DNA of 64,000 nucleotides, taken from Rhizomucor pusillus. Lineage: Eukaryota; Mucoromycota; Mucoromycetes; Mucorales; Lichtheimiaceae. The position numbers and the translations under genes were made by a program. Shown here one piece after another: positions 50,041 to 61,518 of this stretch. Within the stretch, counting starts at the first letter, position 1; each line of letters starts with the position of its first letter. Below the pieces are notes generated by a model. That model saw only the letters and a list, made by a program, of their open reading frames with translations. It did not search any database and was not told where the DNA came from. The stretch lies in contig FWWN02000692.1 in the NCBI GenBank assembly GCA_900175165.2, positions 1 to 64,000 of the forward strand. The letters run 5' to 3'.

Positions 50041-51378
50041 CTACACCGATGCTGGGTTTGTATCGTCAGGCAAGGCTGCAGGTGCGAAACCAATGCGATG
50101 GTTGCCAAAATCGTAGACTGTCACAAGGTTGCGTAGGATCATATTGCCAATAATAAAGCGTTCCGATGGCACAAAGAACAGCAGACATTTTCCATCTTCT
50201 TCGCGCCTGCCTACGATGTTCGAAATAGGAATGGACGTGTAGACGGACTGGAAACCCTGAGGATTTTCCGCTGTGTTTGAAGCAGGGAATACAAGCTTGA
50301 TGTCTGACTTATCCTCTAGGTACTTGCAGTCCACCACAAATTGGTCATCGACAATTTGCACATTGGGATCAATAACTTGAGCCATTTGTTGCGCAAGATT
50401 TCTTGGCAGATACATAAAGTTAGATCCTGTATCAACGGCGAACGGCGATCCCTGTCCTGCAAACTTGAAGTTGACGTTGCGAAGTTGGAATCCTTGCATC
50501 CACACTGTCCAGCGTCGGTGCGACGGCAAACCTGTGGATGGACTCTCGTACAGCACAACATCCGTGTACACCAGGTCGCCAGCTAACTTGGACTGGTTGA
50601 TCCCGCCAAAGACAATTTCGCCACACCAGTCTGAAGTTTCGGATTCCCCAATGTAAACCGAAAAGATCGGTTCAGGGATCTTCTTTTCTTGCCACAACGC
50701 CATGGGGAATGGATAGTACGTCTGGTTGTAACTCTGGCTCATGATCGTGCCGCCTGGGTAGCCAGCACCGAAAATGCCATCCATCACAAATTCATCGCCT
50801 CCCTCATCAGTGGTATTTTGAGAAGCAATAGGTCCCTGGTTGCTATCAACCATGGCAACAATCTGCTTGTCGAGAGTCATGTTGCCGACCTTGACGGTAT
50901 CAACAAAGTAGTCGCCGTGAGCACTGCCGGTGCCGTACGTGATGCTTAGCGGGTAGTTTGTCGAGTGGTACGTGGATGATTTGCTTGGATCAAACTGGTT
51001 GCCTGACAAACATCCATTTCCTTTTTGGCAATTCAGCGATGGAATCCAAGTATCGGCGCTGCCAGTGTCGAACAGCAACAAGAAGGTCTGCTCCGGTGTA
51101 CCGACAGAAACATTGACAGCCAGCTCGCACAACTCCAAATCGTTCAAAAGAGGCACAGAGTCTACAGCGCTGCCACTGCTGGTCGGTGTGCCCTCAAGAA
51201 TTGTAACATAGTCGACTGCAGAGTAACGATTGCGGTAGTAACGGCTGTCGTCCTGAGGCAAGTTACGGCGTGCAATTCGGCGAATGGGGAGACTCAACGG
51301 TGCTGGCTCCGCTGCTGATGCTACCGCGAGTAGGAATGAGAGCGCAACCGTGCGAAGTGCAAGCGTGTTGGAGCGCAT
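50041..51378 (-). CDS. Secreted pepsin-like aspartic protease (family A1)
   Basis: Single exon, 445 aa. Signal peptide (TVALSFLLAVASAA, about residues 9-23), then a basic propeptide (PIRRIARRN), then the mature bilobal enzyme. Both catalytic motifs are intact: FDTGSADTW (Asp about 104) and AVDTGSNF (Asp about 316). The flap Tyr is in ITYGTGS. C-terminal features fit the family (FIIGNMILRNLVTVYDF, HRIGFAPA). The end has no GPI-type hydrophobic tail. The ORF extends 38 codons upstream to another ATG at 51492, but the start at 51378 places the signal peptide correctly. Confidence 0.93.
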   Translation of the reverse strand: MRSNTLALRTVALSFLLAVASAAEPAPLSLPIRRIARRNLPQDDSRYYRNRYSAVDYVTILEGTPTSSGSAVDSVPLLNDLELCELAVNVSVGTPEQTFLLLFDTGSADTWIPSLNCQKGNGCLSGNQFDPSKSSTYHSTNYPLSITYGTGSAHGDYFVDTVKVGNMTLDKQIVAMVDSNQGPIASQNTTDEGGDEFVMDGIFGAGYPGGTIMSQSYNQTYYPFPMALWQEKKIPEPIFSVYIGESETSDWCGEIVFGGINQSKLAGDLVYTDVVLYESPSTGLPSHRRWTVWMQGFQLRNVNFKFAGQGSPFAVDTGSNFMYLPRNLAQQMAQVIDPNVQIVDDQFVVDCKYLEDKSDIKLVFPASNTAENPQGFQSVYTSIPISNIVGRREEDGKCLLFFVPSERFIIGNMILRNLVTVYDFGNHRIGFAPAALPDDTNPASV

Positions 51379-52332
51379 TGCAATAGTTGTGAAGGGAGGT
51401 ACGGTGTGTACAGACGAAGGAACGGAAAGGGGGAGGAAAAGGTAACTGTTAACGTTGTCAAGCGGCAAGAAAGCCAACGTTTCTTTCTTCATTTGCGGGA
51501 GCCAATGAGGGCCGCCAACAGTTTTCTGTACCTTGTCGTTTTCGGCATGCTGTCACCTTTTCTGTACACCACTAATTGTTCCTTGTTCAATATTGAATAC
51601 AAAACCGCGTCTTACAGACTTATCCTCCCTCTTCTTTTCTAAGCACCTATAACATACAGTGTCTACTGAGCAAAACACAGAATATAGAGAGGTAGTGCAG
51701 AATTGGTCACGTTGGATCAAACCATTCCTCGAACTAACGCAAAAATATGCGTACGAGCATGACTCACCTTTGCTTTAACGCCAATTTCCGAGAGGTTTGC
51801 CATAGCAAGATCCGTATCAAATACATCTTCATTGTCATAACTTTGCTCTTCTACTTCCAGGTTCTTAATGGCAGCTATTATCAAGTGTGGTGATCTTGAA
51901 TGAAAATTTGTAGAGTTTCAATGATTCTCCTTTCCCATCTGTTATATCACTAAGGGATAAAACAAATCAACGAGACTCAACACAAGGTAGTGTTTATTCA
52001 TTCATCATTCAGCTTATATTTATATAGAGAGGTCTTTATCTTTGGCGTTATTATCCTCTGTCATCTCAAACAACTGTTAAAGGGCCGCGGACCAGCAATG
52101 GATGAGCATTTGCCAGATACGAGTTAATTATCAAAGCGAGATTCCAATGTCGTGGTATAATTGGAACCTGTCAGGGTATATTTGAAGATGTCGGGCAATT
52201 AAAATCTGGAAGATCCTGTCACTTGCATGCGAAATACAGTCTTGGATACAACACCATCGTATTATTTTTCACTTGTATTATTCACCACATTATTTCTGAT
52301 CCATAATGGAAAAAAGGACATATGTTCCAGGT
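51379..52332. other. Gene-poor region with one orphan exon-like segment
   Basis: On the minus strand about 51769..51873 reads AAIKNLEVEEQSYDNEDVF and DTDLAMANLSEIGVKAK between an AG acceptor and a GTGAGT donor, like a lone coding exon. I could not find the neighbouring exons. The remainder shows nothing. Confidence 0.35.
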
Positions 52333-54692
52333 TTACTCAGATGTGGAGGACACCCACTTGTAGATCTTGTCAAACTCTGCCGCGAACTGGATGATCGTTC
52401 TCGCCAAAGTAGGGAACTCGATCTACGCAAGGAATGCATAAGTCAAAGTTTTTAACATAGACGTTTGTTTGAGTTTACCTTAGCATGTCTGTCTCATATC
52501 CACCCGCTCTCCACCGCGGTCAAACTTTCGAAGCAGATAACGTTCTCTACAATAAACACCGGTAAACGTGAGTATGTAATCGAGAAAGCAATTGTCGTAA
52601 TTACCGTATAGAGGACAGTGCATATCCGATCCAAGATCGGCCAAGGCTCTTGGAGTAGTTGTACGCATGTGTCGTAAAGCTTTGCTTCGTCGTCGGCGAA
52701 CTTTTTCTCAGAATGGGTGGCGATGCCACCCGCGAACTCCATCACCACCAAGGGTGTCCTGCCCCCACGATGCTTGGCAAACCCGTCGAGCTTCACGTTG
52801 CCTGTCTCTTCACAAGAGACCTCAATTCTAAGCAGGATGATTAAGTACAATAAAGTATATCGGTGTGGTCGATTCTTACCACTTTATTTCCACCACATCC
52901 AGATATGGCAGAAACAAATCAGTAAGGCGGTGGAAAACTGACCATGTCGCGGCCGTTCTTTCACGCGCAAACATTGTCAAAGGATTTCTGGGCGCTTCCA
53001 GGTACCGAACACTACACATTTGTTAGCCTTCAGGAAACGTTGCGGATACTGTATACATACTACTGGAACAGTATGCGATGCAGACTGTCGTAGTCAGCGT
53101 GCAATGCGGGATCGAACTTTGTTCATCGAAATCATGCTTGTGGCTATTGAGCAGCAGCTTTCGCAACTTGCGACTGGAGGCAGGGGCAACCTTCAGTTGG
53201 GCGCACAGAGAGCGGAACGGACGAGTATGGTTGACGTCAGGAAGCACAACCAACTTATCCATCAGTGATCGCTGCATGTGTTGCCTGATAATTGACCGCA
53301 CGAACTTGTCTGTACGGCCAATCACTTTTAATTCATGCAATCTGCAAGAAAGAAAATGAATTATAGTTCAAAAACGATAGAGCATGTCGTTACCGCGAGG
53401 CGAACAGACTCTCGCATGCTTTTAGCACCAGCTAGATTCCAGACTGGAAAGATGATATGAAGGTCGCAGTGTGGATAACGGCGATGGAGATAGTGTTGAA
53501 GCCAATGCGGCGGAGGATGAGCTGGGATTTGATATACCGTTGCTTTGGAGAACCTTGGATTTCACCAGGCCAGTCATCATTAGACAATAAGTGGGTGTCT
53601 CTACTTGCTTCTTTTGTCCTTTACTGTGCATGCTCGAGAAGCGTCTTCAGGATTTTGTTAGAGCTTTTTTGGATAACTTGAGTCTCTTTCTGCGCATGTC
53701 TGGCTTTGTTCCAGCGTTCGTTGTTTTCGTATTGGGCGGCGCTCCTATAGTTAGGAGGTGATCCAAGGTTAGTTGGAATCGGAGCCAGTGCTCCATATGG
53801 GGAACGATTCTTTGGGTGGAAGCGTTGGGATGGTTGAACATGGATCACCGAGTGCTTCCATTCACAATGTGGATATTCATCCAAAAAGTTGGCCAATTAG
53901 CTTGGATTCACCTCCATGCCTCCACCCAAAGAATCGTTACCGATTTGGAGGGTCAGTTCCGACTTCAGCTAATCTTGGATCACCTCCTTGCATGAAAAAA
54001 TAAACTATCAATAAACCGATTCAGGAAGATACTCACCGAATATCTTCGCTGTCTCTCTCCTCCTTCATTCCTTGTTTCAGTATAGTCCTCAGCGCGGCGT
54101 TGTAACGATAGTTTGCGTCCTTTTTCCCGGAGTTGACGCTTGCAGCAAACTGGAAATAATCGAAACAGCTGTTGTTTTCGAACGCGTTTCTAGCTCTTAT
54201 AACTGGTTGGTTGGAGGGAGCGTTTGATAGGATTTCGATAATTTGGATTTCCTCATAACAACGTCGAGAAATGATGGAAAGATGAAAGAGAAGTACGTTG
54301 ATGTGTTTGGTGAAGGATATTCTGACGAAGTATTCAGTGACGACAAAATTTAGAAAAGGAAATGATGGAATCAAATGCGAAGAAACTTGCTCGTAAAACC
54401 TGTGTAGGTCTTGCTCATTGGAATAACTTGTATTTAACTGTCCAGAGAATTCGGTGCTGGAGCTGATCTTTTCGATGCCAGCTGTAATAACCTTGACATA
54501 CACACGCAGTACTACGTTACGTAACTCTATACAGCTGGCCTGCCAAGTGTACATACATACTCTCTCAGCATATTTTTCTGCGCTGTTACATACAAGTAAG
54601 ATCTGCATGCAACAGACATTAGTAGAACCAACAGGCGATAGAATACACCAGTTCTGCAGTTTTAAGCAATGCATTATCCCTCTTCTATCCAT
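52333..54692 (-). pseudogene. Decayed multi-exon gene carrying a transposon-like insert
   Basis: Pieces in order on the minus strand: 54692..54033 (open frame ending KQGMKEERDSEDIR), about 53756..53620 (ENNERWNKARHAQKE), 53340..53043 (MDKLVVLPDVNHTRPFRSL then a frame slip), 53015..52881 (YLEAPRNPLTMFARERTAAT), 52827..52479 (KLDGFAKHRGGRTPLVVMEF and FESLTAVESGW) and 52422..52333 (IEFPTLARTIIQFAAEFDK). Splice sites fit for several joins, but an in-frame TGA at 52494..52496, a TGA created at the 52827 junction, a frame slip near 53120 and a 234-bp MITE-like element interrupt it. The motif DG..R....PLVVMEFAGG recalls Mucoromycota multicopy hypothetical proteins, from memory. Function unknown. Confidence 0.55.
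53754..53987. mobile_element. MITE-like element with about 70-bp terminal inverted repeats
   Basis: The left end GGAGGTGATCCAAGG matches, as reverse complement, the right end CTTGGATCACCTCC. Homology continues inward for about 70 bp, including GGAACGATTCTTTGGGTGGA against TCCACCCAAAGAATCGTT. Further copies of GGAT(C/T)CACC lie inside. No transposase frame and a length of 234 bp fit a non-autonomous DNA element. No clear target-site duplication was found by eye. Confidence 0.75.
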
Positions 54693-55001
54693 TACATTCG
54701 CTTCCTTTTTCCAGCAGTTGTATGAGGTTTAGATACTATAGCAGAAAGAAATAGATGCTTGCACTCGAAAAGATTGGGACGAAATTGGCTTGTGACACGA
54801 AGGTATTGCAAAGACTTCTGTAAATCTGAGGAATCTGTACATCCAAGAATCCAACCAAAAGATCCTATCAACGCAATTCCATTATCCTTTGTGTTTTAAT
54901 GCGATCTAAAGTTGAGCTAAAATTTGTACAAGTGAGTTTGCAGTTATTGAGAATGGTTGAAATGAAAAGTCCCAGAAATAGCAAAGTGTATATTCCTGGG
55001 C
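54693..55001. other. Spacer before GT15 3' end
   Basis: No gene seen. The frame containing SFGWILGCTDSS on the minus strand was considered as a GT15 last exon and rejected. Confidence 0.45.
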
Positions 55002-56435
55002 TCAGGATGAAAGCGCTTCTTTGTATATTGAGTAGCAACTCAGACCTGGATCATAGTCTATTTTTAATGCACAGTGATGTACAGTCAATACACGTTGCTT
55101 TTCATTTCTTTTGACTTGGCTGTGAAAACTTACCAAAGTTAACAGCTGGATCGCAGGAGCACTTGTCACGGAATTCCGGTTCAGTAGGGCAATGGGTATA
55201 TGCACTAGATAAATGCATAAGTATCGTCCTCTTATTCAATATCTAATTTCAGATACTCACGTGTGTCTATAGCCAATGTCATTAAAGAAGTGGAATTCTT
55301 CCTTTCGAAGCATCATTGCTGCTGCGATCGAATGGACTGGTGCATCGCCCCATCTTTTACAAGTTGTTTTAGAATACACAGCGACAATGTCACACCGCCT
55401 TTGTTTACCTTTCATAAAAGAACCCTCCCGATCTGTCGAGGTAGTTGAAATACTTGAGATAATCGTTGGATCGCCACAAATCCAGCGCAGCAATCTCGAA
55501 GTTTGTCCAGAAATGGCACAGGTTGTAGCTAGCTCCCTTATCATCCGTGACAAACCGCCACAGCGAGCCTTTGGTTTCGGGAAAATGCTTCATCACTTCT
55601 GGGTGCGTGCGTCTGAACTCTAGCACTGTATTCCATAGCGTAGGCACGGTAGCATGGAACTCTCGGAATGCAATGTTGAAGCCTTGAATGCAAAGCCCCA
55701 AGTCAGCGAAACAGTTTGGCTATGATTCCTGTCATTCCATTTACCATATTTCTTGCCATTATCGCGCATAAATTTAAAAACATCGTAGTCAATATCACAG
55801 TGATAGTCCACATCTGGCTCCAAACGCCAGTAATAATCAAACTCGTCGAGTAAAGGATGCCGAAAGAAAAACCCACTTTGAAATCTACAACAGCACCCGA
55901 TTCAGCGTAACTCGATGCGGTTAAGCGCAATGGATCGACGACAAGCAAACCTGCACATGTGACGGTAACTCTCGCTATCCGCATACGGAATACCCATCTG
56001 GGCCAACTCTGCTCGTTTCTCTGCTGCGTACTGCTGGTTGATGAAAGAAGGGTATCCCCACATTTGCTCATCGAGCTTTCCGTAACGTGTTTCGGCTGAT
56101 GTCAGGGCGGATGTGACATTAATAAACTCGGGCGTAAACGTATTATCGTTCAAAAATATGTACGGGTAGTTAAACTTTTTGTTGAAGCGTTCTTCTACTT
56201 GGCGTATGGTTGATGCGATGCCATTCAACTCTTCGTTTCGGACAAGTACAACAAAGCATGCGCGCACCGGTTCGTCGCTAACATTGTACGACACTTGAGT
56301 GTCTTGGCGGTGGCGGAAGGACCAGTTGGGTGAAGAAGTCGACGAAAATAAATAAAGCGACACGAGAATAAGACAGAATCCCGCAGCGAAGAGAGCGCGT
56401 GGCGCAAGCTGCAGTCGAGCCCACGATCGCGCCAT
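55002..56435 (-). CDS. GT15 alpha-1,2-mannosyltransferase (Kre2/Mnt1/Ktr type)
   Basis: Complement join 55002..55057, 55134..55204, 55261..55353, 55409..55682, 55745..55884, 55951..56435 gives 372 aa. Type II Golgi enzyme that adds alpha-1,2-mannose from GDP-mannose to O- and N-glycans. Short cytosolic tail, signal anchor at about residues 12-32 ([16 protein letters not shown]), then catalytic motifs: [100 protein letters not shown] and [16 protein letters not shown]. The last exon gives [17 protein letters not shown], matching the family's terminal SC motif. The start is placed so the anchor is near the N-terminus. Confidence 0.95.
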
Positions 56436-56806
56436 GGCGAAGAAGAGTTGGAAAGAAAAGGAGAAGGAGCAGAAAAAGTACCAGCTGGGGGGCTGCTGCA
56501 GACAAGGTAACAGTTTTGAGCCGTGCAATCTCCCAACCATGTCAAATTTGGTATCTGTGTCTCGGGCAGAACGAAAAGCTCCGCCCTTTTTTTAGGCCGC
56601 TTCGCTGCTGGCCCCACCAGCTTCCTCCATCGCTGGGAAGTTTTGTTAAGTTGTGAGAGTAAGAGGATCCAAGAGTAGTGCACACTACAGTAGATCGAAG
56701 GCTTTAAAAAAGATAAAAGCGTCCTGATAAACTATGATTTCGATTACCAATGGATTTATTTAAACTTTCCGTGCATGCAGCAGATCTGTGGAACCTTGAC
56801 TCCCTT
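56436..56806. other. Intergenic region
   Basis: GT15 promoter and 3' flank of the HDEL protein gene. No gene seen. Confidence 0.5.
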
Positions 56807-58231
56807 TTATAGCTCGTCATGTTCGTGTTCTTCTTCTTCGACATTCGTTGTAGGGAGCACGATCTTGTCACGGCCCTGCCACTTTGCATAGTTGACGGGT
56901 ACAAGAAGGGATTGGAGGTTTCTGAGATAAAGGAGCTTGTCGTTGACAGAATTTGTCAGAAGCACGTTGATGAAAGTTTTCGCCGAGGCTTCGTTGATGT
57001 TGCAAGATGATGGCTCAAACAATGCATTTTCCCAGATTTTAGGCTTGATTTCACCTGTAATGGTAAAAATCACCAGTTTTGAGCATATATCTTCTCCTTC
57101 TGCTATCAAACAGCACCGTTGCATACCCTTCAATCCTACAGCGTTCGCACTAGAGCATAGCTCGTTCAACCGCTCAGCAGTGTCCTTTTCTTCCAGCTCG
57201 ACCGTTGTCCAGAATTTCTTGCAGGATATCGATTTAGAGCTCTTTTTTTTTCACAACAGCGTTCAGACTATTCTTTAAATATACCTTGGACAAGTAGCTG
57301 GTACGATGTCGCGGCAGCATATTGCCATTGTAAGTCAATATCACCTTTGATCGCACGCCTACGAGCTCTCCATCTCCTTCCCACTGGGCCATTTGTGGAT
57401 CATAGTTGACCAACTCGCCCAAAGAAGGCCAGGACATGGCCGGGAACTTGAGGGTATAAACAAACGGGCACTAACAGGGCCGATATTGTAGATTAAAAAT
57501 ACTTTTGATATTGACCGTATCTTTTTTACCTCTCGAGGCTCATACAGTTTTGTGCCTTCTGTCCGCTCGGCATGCACTTTACAGACAGCATCCAAGTCAT
57601 CCTCCATCGTCTCAACGTCTTGTTCTTTCAGATCAAGATTAATCACGATAATTTGCTCGGGCTCAGCGCGAGCAAAGTCAAGCACTGGATCAAGCACATC
57701 CTGCCACCGCATAGCAGATGGTTCGCCGTCAGCGGAGCATACAGCCATGTGCTTTCCCTGGCTGTCAACGCTCTTTTGCTTAGTTCTATATGTTCCACAC
57801 CAGGACCAGTCGCTGTCGTCGTTACCTTTGCTTGCATAGCTTCAAATCCAATAGACGGATGCCTTTGCAGAGATATTAATAAATGCAATAAATGGCTCAT
57901 CCTACTTGTAATAATTACCCTTATACATCAAGTCCTTGATATTTTCGCTGTCTGCACCAACGTCGCATGTACCTAGCCACGGGAAATAGTTTACTGGCAT
58001 GTCGTACTGCTCTGGAGCGCCGTTGCAAGCTGCCAGTTCTTCTGCAGGAAGAACAGGTGCTCTGATGGTGGACAAACGTTTCGCGATTGAGTACGTAGAT
58101 CCTTTTACAGTTTACGTCCCGCTGTCTCATAGAACAACTTACGTTTGACGATGCTCAATCGAGTCTGCTGCTGTTAAATGCGAGCCAAAGAACGCAGCTG
58201 CATACAAGACAGCACTGGATAATAGCTTCAT
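56807..58231 (-). CDS. ER-retained PLC-like (PI-PLC X fold) protein with HDEL tail
   Basis: Complement join 56807..57217, 57285..57470, 57530..57770, 57826..57862, 57919..58061, 58143..58231 gives 368 aa. Signal peptide at residues 1-21 (LLSSAVLYAAAFFG) and C-terminal HDEL predict an ER-lumenal protein. The core fits the fungal PLC-like phosphodiesterase barrel: ACNGAPEQYDM, GIRLLDLKL, DFARAEPEQIIVINLDL, SWPSLGELV and VRSKVILTYNGN. Where active members have G-(T/A)-H-D-S this has GTCDVG, and the second catalytic His region (CHTSC or CHGD) reads VCSADGE. Both catalytic His are therefore replaced, so hydrolytic activity is doubtful. A binding or folding role in the ER is inferred. An acidic run precedes the HDEL. 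Divergent from the aminotransferase gene. Confidence 0.85.
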
Positions 58232-58551
58232 TTGATGGTTTCAAGGTGAGGTAGGACGAGAAGACGACGAAACGACGCTCGGTCCCCGACTACAAGGATG
58301 ACAGCTCTCTTGCAGCAGCGCGCAACAACGCTCGTCTTCACTTCGTATCTTTATTGCTAAACGTAAACGAGGATGGGAGGAGGATAAACTTTATTTTGCG
58401 TGCATCGTCAGTTAATTCAATGGCTTTGATGTATTGCAACTCTGTGTAGATCTTTTTTTTCACAGGAAATTGCATCAGAAGGAACGGATGCTATTCGCGG
58501 ATCGGGATTGATTCACCTCGTCTCAAATCCACTCAGTATCCCATCGGCACC
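58232..58551. promoter_or_regulatory. Divergent promoter HDEL protein / aminotransferase
   Basis: 320 bp between opposite start codons. Contains AT-rich and T-run sequence near 58450. No specific sites assigned. Confidence 0.6.
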
Positions 58552-60285
58552 ATGTTCGTCCGGCTTGTTGCGCGCCGTGCTCTTTCCTCTTCCAACGCAA
58601 TCAGAGCAATGTCAACCTCGACAAAGTTCGCTCCGGCTTCTCGTGTCGCCAAGTTTGAAAAAGACGGTCTGTAAAGCTGTATATATATTTTGACGGCGTC
58701 GCATAAAAAGGAAAGGAACTGTTTCTGACAACTTTGATACAGTCTGGTCGATTTTCACCCCGTTGGCTGCCGAGACCAAGGCCATCAACCTCGGTCAGGG
58801 CTACATGAAGTGAGTTTTGCGAAATATTTTATAGATTGAGTATATCGGCAGCAACTTATCAGTCCTTTATGCAACCAGCTTCGGACCACCGGCCGTTGTG
58901 CAAAACGCTGCCAAGGAAGCCATTGACATTGTAGAATCGAACCAATACAGGTACCAGAACAACGTATATCTTGGATGTTACGTGGAGAGATAACTAATGG
59001 AAAGCGAAAAAGCCATCCCAAAGGACGACCGCGATTGCGCAACGCATTGGCAGCGTCGTACGCCCCCGAGTTCGACAGAAAGCTTAACCCAGAAACGGAG
59101 ATTCTGGTAACAGCCGGCGCAAACGAAGGTGAGGGCGTCACACGGTTCAGTCTGCATGATCAAATTGCACTAAAGTCAGCGAATAATGCTGCTAGCCATG
59201 TTTGCGACATTTGCTGGATTTTTGAACGATGGTGACGAAGTTATCTGCATTGAGCCTTTTTTTGACCAGTATATTGTATGTTGGAGGATGACGATGATGA
59301 TTATCATGGATACGTGTATACTGATGTGCAGTAACGACAACAATCTAGTCCAACATTACAATGAACGGTGGTAAACCGGTGTTTGTGCCTCTGCGTGCTC
59401 CTGCAAAGGCTGCCGACTCCAACATCTCTTCGCATGAATGGCGTCTCGATATCGACGAACTGCGCTCAAAGATCACTAGCAAGACTAAAATGATCGTTCT
59501 CAACACACCTCACAACCCTGTCGGCAAAGTATTCGACGAACAGGAGTTGTTGGCTATCGGACAAGTAGCGGAGGAAAAGAATCTGATCATCCTGTCTGAC
59601 GAAGTCGTATGTACATCCTTACTGTTTTGAAACATGTATACTATGCTAACGGGACACGATTCAGTATGATCGACTTTATTATCCTCCCTTGAACAAGTTC
59701 CCTCGCATTGCCACTTTGGGTAACTTGTGGGAACGCACGCTAACCGTTGGATCAGGTGGCAAGAGCTTTGCAGCAACTGGATGGCGCGTAGGATGGTTGA
59801 TCGGTCCTGAGTATTTGGTCAAGTATGCATTCGCTGCCCAAACCCGTGTCGTATTCTGCGTCAATTCGCCGTGCCAGGAAGCCGTTGCTGCTGGCCTCGA
59901 AGCCGCACTCGAGCAGCCTATCTTTAAGCAGCAAACTGAAGCATATATGAAAAAGCGTGCAATCCTTTCCAAGGTGTTTGACGAGTTGGAGCTTCCTTAC
60001 ACGTTACCTGAAGGCGCATACTACATCCTCGTCAACACGACAAAGCTCAATATCCCCTCCGATTATCCTTTCCCTGCAGAGCTCGATAACCGCGGAGGCG
60101 ATTTCAAGACTTGCTACTGGCTCACAAAGGAAATCGGTGTATGTGCCATTCCTCCCTCTGAATTCTACTCGCGAGAACACTGGGATCTGGCCAAGAACTT
60201 TGCCCGCTTTGCATTCTGTAAAACTGACGACGTTCTCGAACAAGCCGTTGAACGTTTAAGGAAACTCAAGGCGTACATTAAATAA
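58552..60285 (+). CDS. Kynurenine aminotransferase / cysteine-S-conjugate beta-lyase-like
   Basis: Join 58552..58666, 58743..58809, 58879..58950, 59013..59128, 59196..59275, 59349..59606, 59665..60285 gives 442 aa. Fold-type I PLP enzyme, like yeast Bna3 or mammalian KYAT. The N-terminus (FVRLVARRALSSSNAIRAM) is a plausible mitochondrial presequence. Motifs: VWSIFTPLA, INLGQGYMNFGPP, SHPKGRPRLRNALAASY, TAGANEAMFATFAGFLNDGD, EPFFDQYI, NTPHNPVGKVF, ILSDEVYDR and the PLP-lysine segment GSGGKSFAATGWRVGW. GANEAMF (Ala for the usual Gly) follows from the splice at 59195 and should be checked. Donor GTCTGT of intron 1 is unusual. Confidence 0.93.
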
Positions 60286-60399
60286 AGCAAGTTACTGCAG
60301 CATGTATAAAGTGTTTTCATATAGAGAAAGAGGGATAAAAAATACAGATAAAAGTCATCTGTCCAATTTGATGCACTTAATACAAACTCATTCTTTTGC

Positions 60400-61518
60400 T
60401 TAATTATCCCCGAGGAGCGGTGCACGTTCTGCACGTTCACCAAATCGGCTTGTCCATCGGCTGAAACGGCGGTTGATGCGCTCCAACCAATTCGGAATAA
60501 GAGTGCGTGCCACAGCACTCACTAGGATGCCGACCACAATGAGGGACACTGTGTGTGGAGTGGACGTCAAAAAGACGGCGGCACCCAGAAGGATCCTACA
60601 ACCGCGACAGTGAGTAATTTTTTTTTGCATAGCAAGCAACTCGCTACGCCTTTTACCATGCGGTGGTTAATGCAAAGATCCAATCATGACGGTGAGAATA
60701 GTCCACGAGGTGCAAAGCGACAAATCCAATGATGACAATGATCACCGTGTGCACCTAAATATCCGTTCTTTAGACTCCCCGAGAGTTATTTTTTCAGTTT
60801 TATACGATTGCATTACCACTGGATGTGATTTTGTCTTGTCGCTAAACTGGAAGATTTGCCAGAGCGTGATGAAAAAGATGAATGCCGTATAGATCGAGAA
60901 CGGCGAGTTCAAGAACGCCATATCGGTGCCATGGCGCGGAGGATAATTGCGCAGACGGTGATACACGAACACCAAAGTCGCCAGTAGCCACAACAGACCC
61001 ACGAATGCAAAGATGTCGAGGTGGAAAAACTATACTCACAAAATACGTTAGAGACCCACTCCTCCTTTTTCCTACAACAACAACTTGCCCAGAGCAAAGC
61101 AATGCCGCTGTTAAGCACAGCGATCAAGAGATACCAGTATCCGAGGGCCTCGAAAAAGTCTAAAAGGAAAGCACACGCTTAGGACTGCAGGAACCAGGAC
61201 ACAAAATAGTATATCTTACCTTTGGGTGCACTGGGGAGCCACTGGTATATAGTCATACCAATAAGCAGCAGCTGCAAAATTCCAACGAGAATGATTACAA
61301 AGTCGCGTCCTTGGAATCCTTCTTCGTGTCCAATGAACCTTTGCGTCGTGGAAAAAGAGATAAATCTCGCTTCAGTTCAATGTTGCGAAAACAGGCGTGT
61401 AATCTCAACAGAAATGGGAAACCATGTACCAGTTGGAGTAACTGAAGGCTTGGAAGCCTATGAGCAGCAGAGTTGCTAAAGTGTTTGCAAGCTTTATCTT
61501 CACGTTGAGATTCGCCAT
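60400..61518 (-). CDS. DUF1774-like fungal multi-pass membrane protein
   Basis: Complement join 60400..60595, 60657..60754, 60817..61029, 61089..61159, 61220..61338, 61430..61518 gives 261 aa. Predicted seven or so TMs: TLATLLLIGFQAFSYSNW, FVIILVGILQLLLIGMTIY, YWYLLIAVLNSGIALLW, IFAFVGLLWLLATLVFVY, IYTAFIFFITLWQIF, VIIVIIGFVALHL and the final hydrophobic pair. The tail is basic (RRFSRWTSRF) and ends ERAPLLGDN. Resembles the fungal DUF1774 family (assignment from layout). Function unknown. Intron 61030..61088 needs a GC donor (GCAAGT). Converges on the aminotransferase gene with 114 bp between stops. Confidence 0.75.

Noticed and set aside
54700..54880. SFGWILGCTDSSDLQ frame as last exon of the GT15 gene
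   Set aside because: It would need an intron of about 250 nt and gives a long odd tail. The exon at 55002..55057 gives the expected [10 protein letters not shown] ending and a stop.
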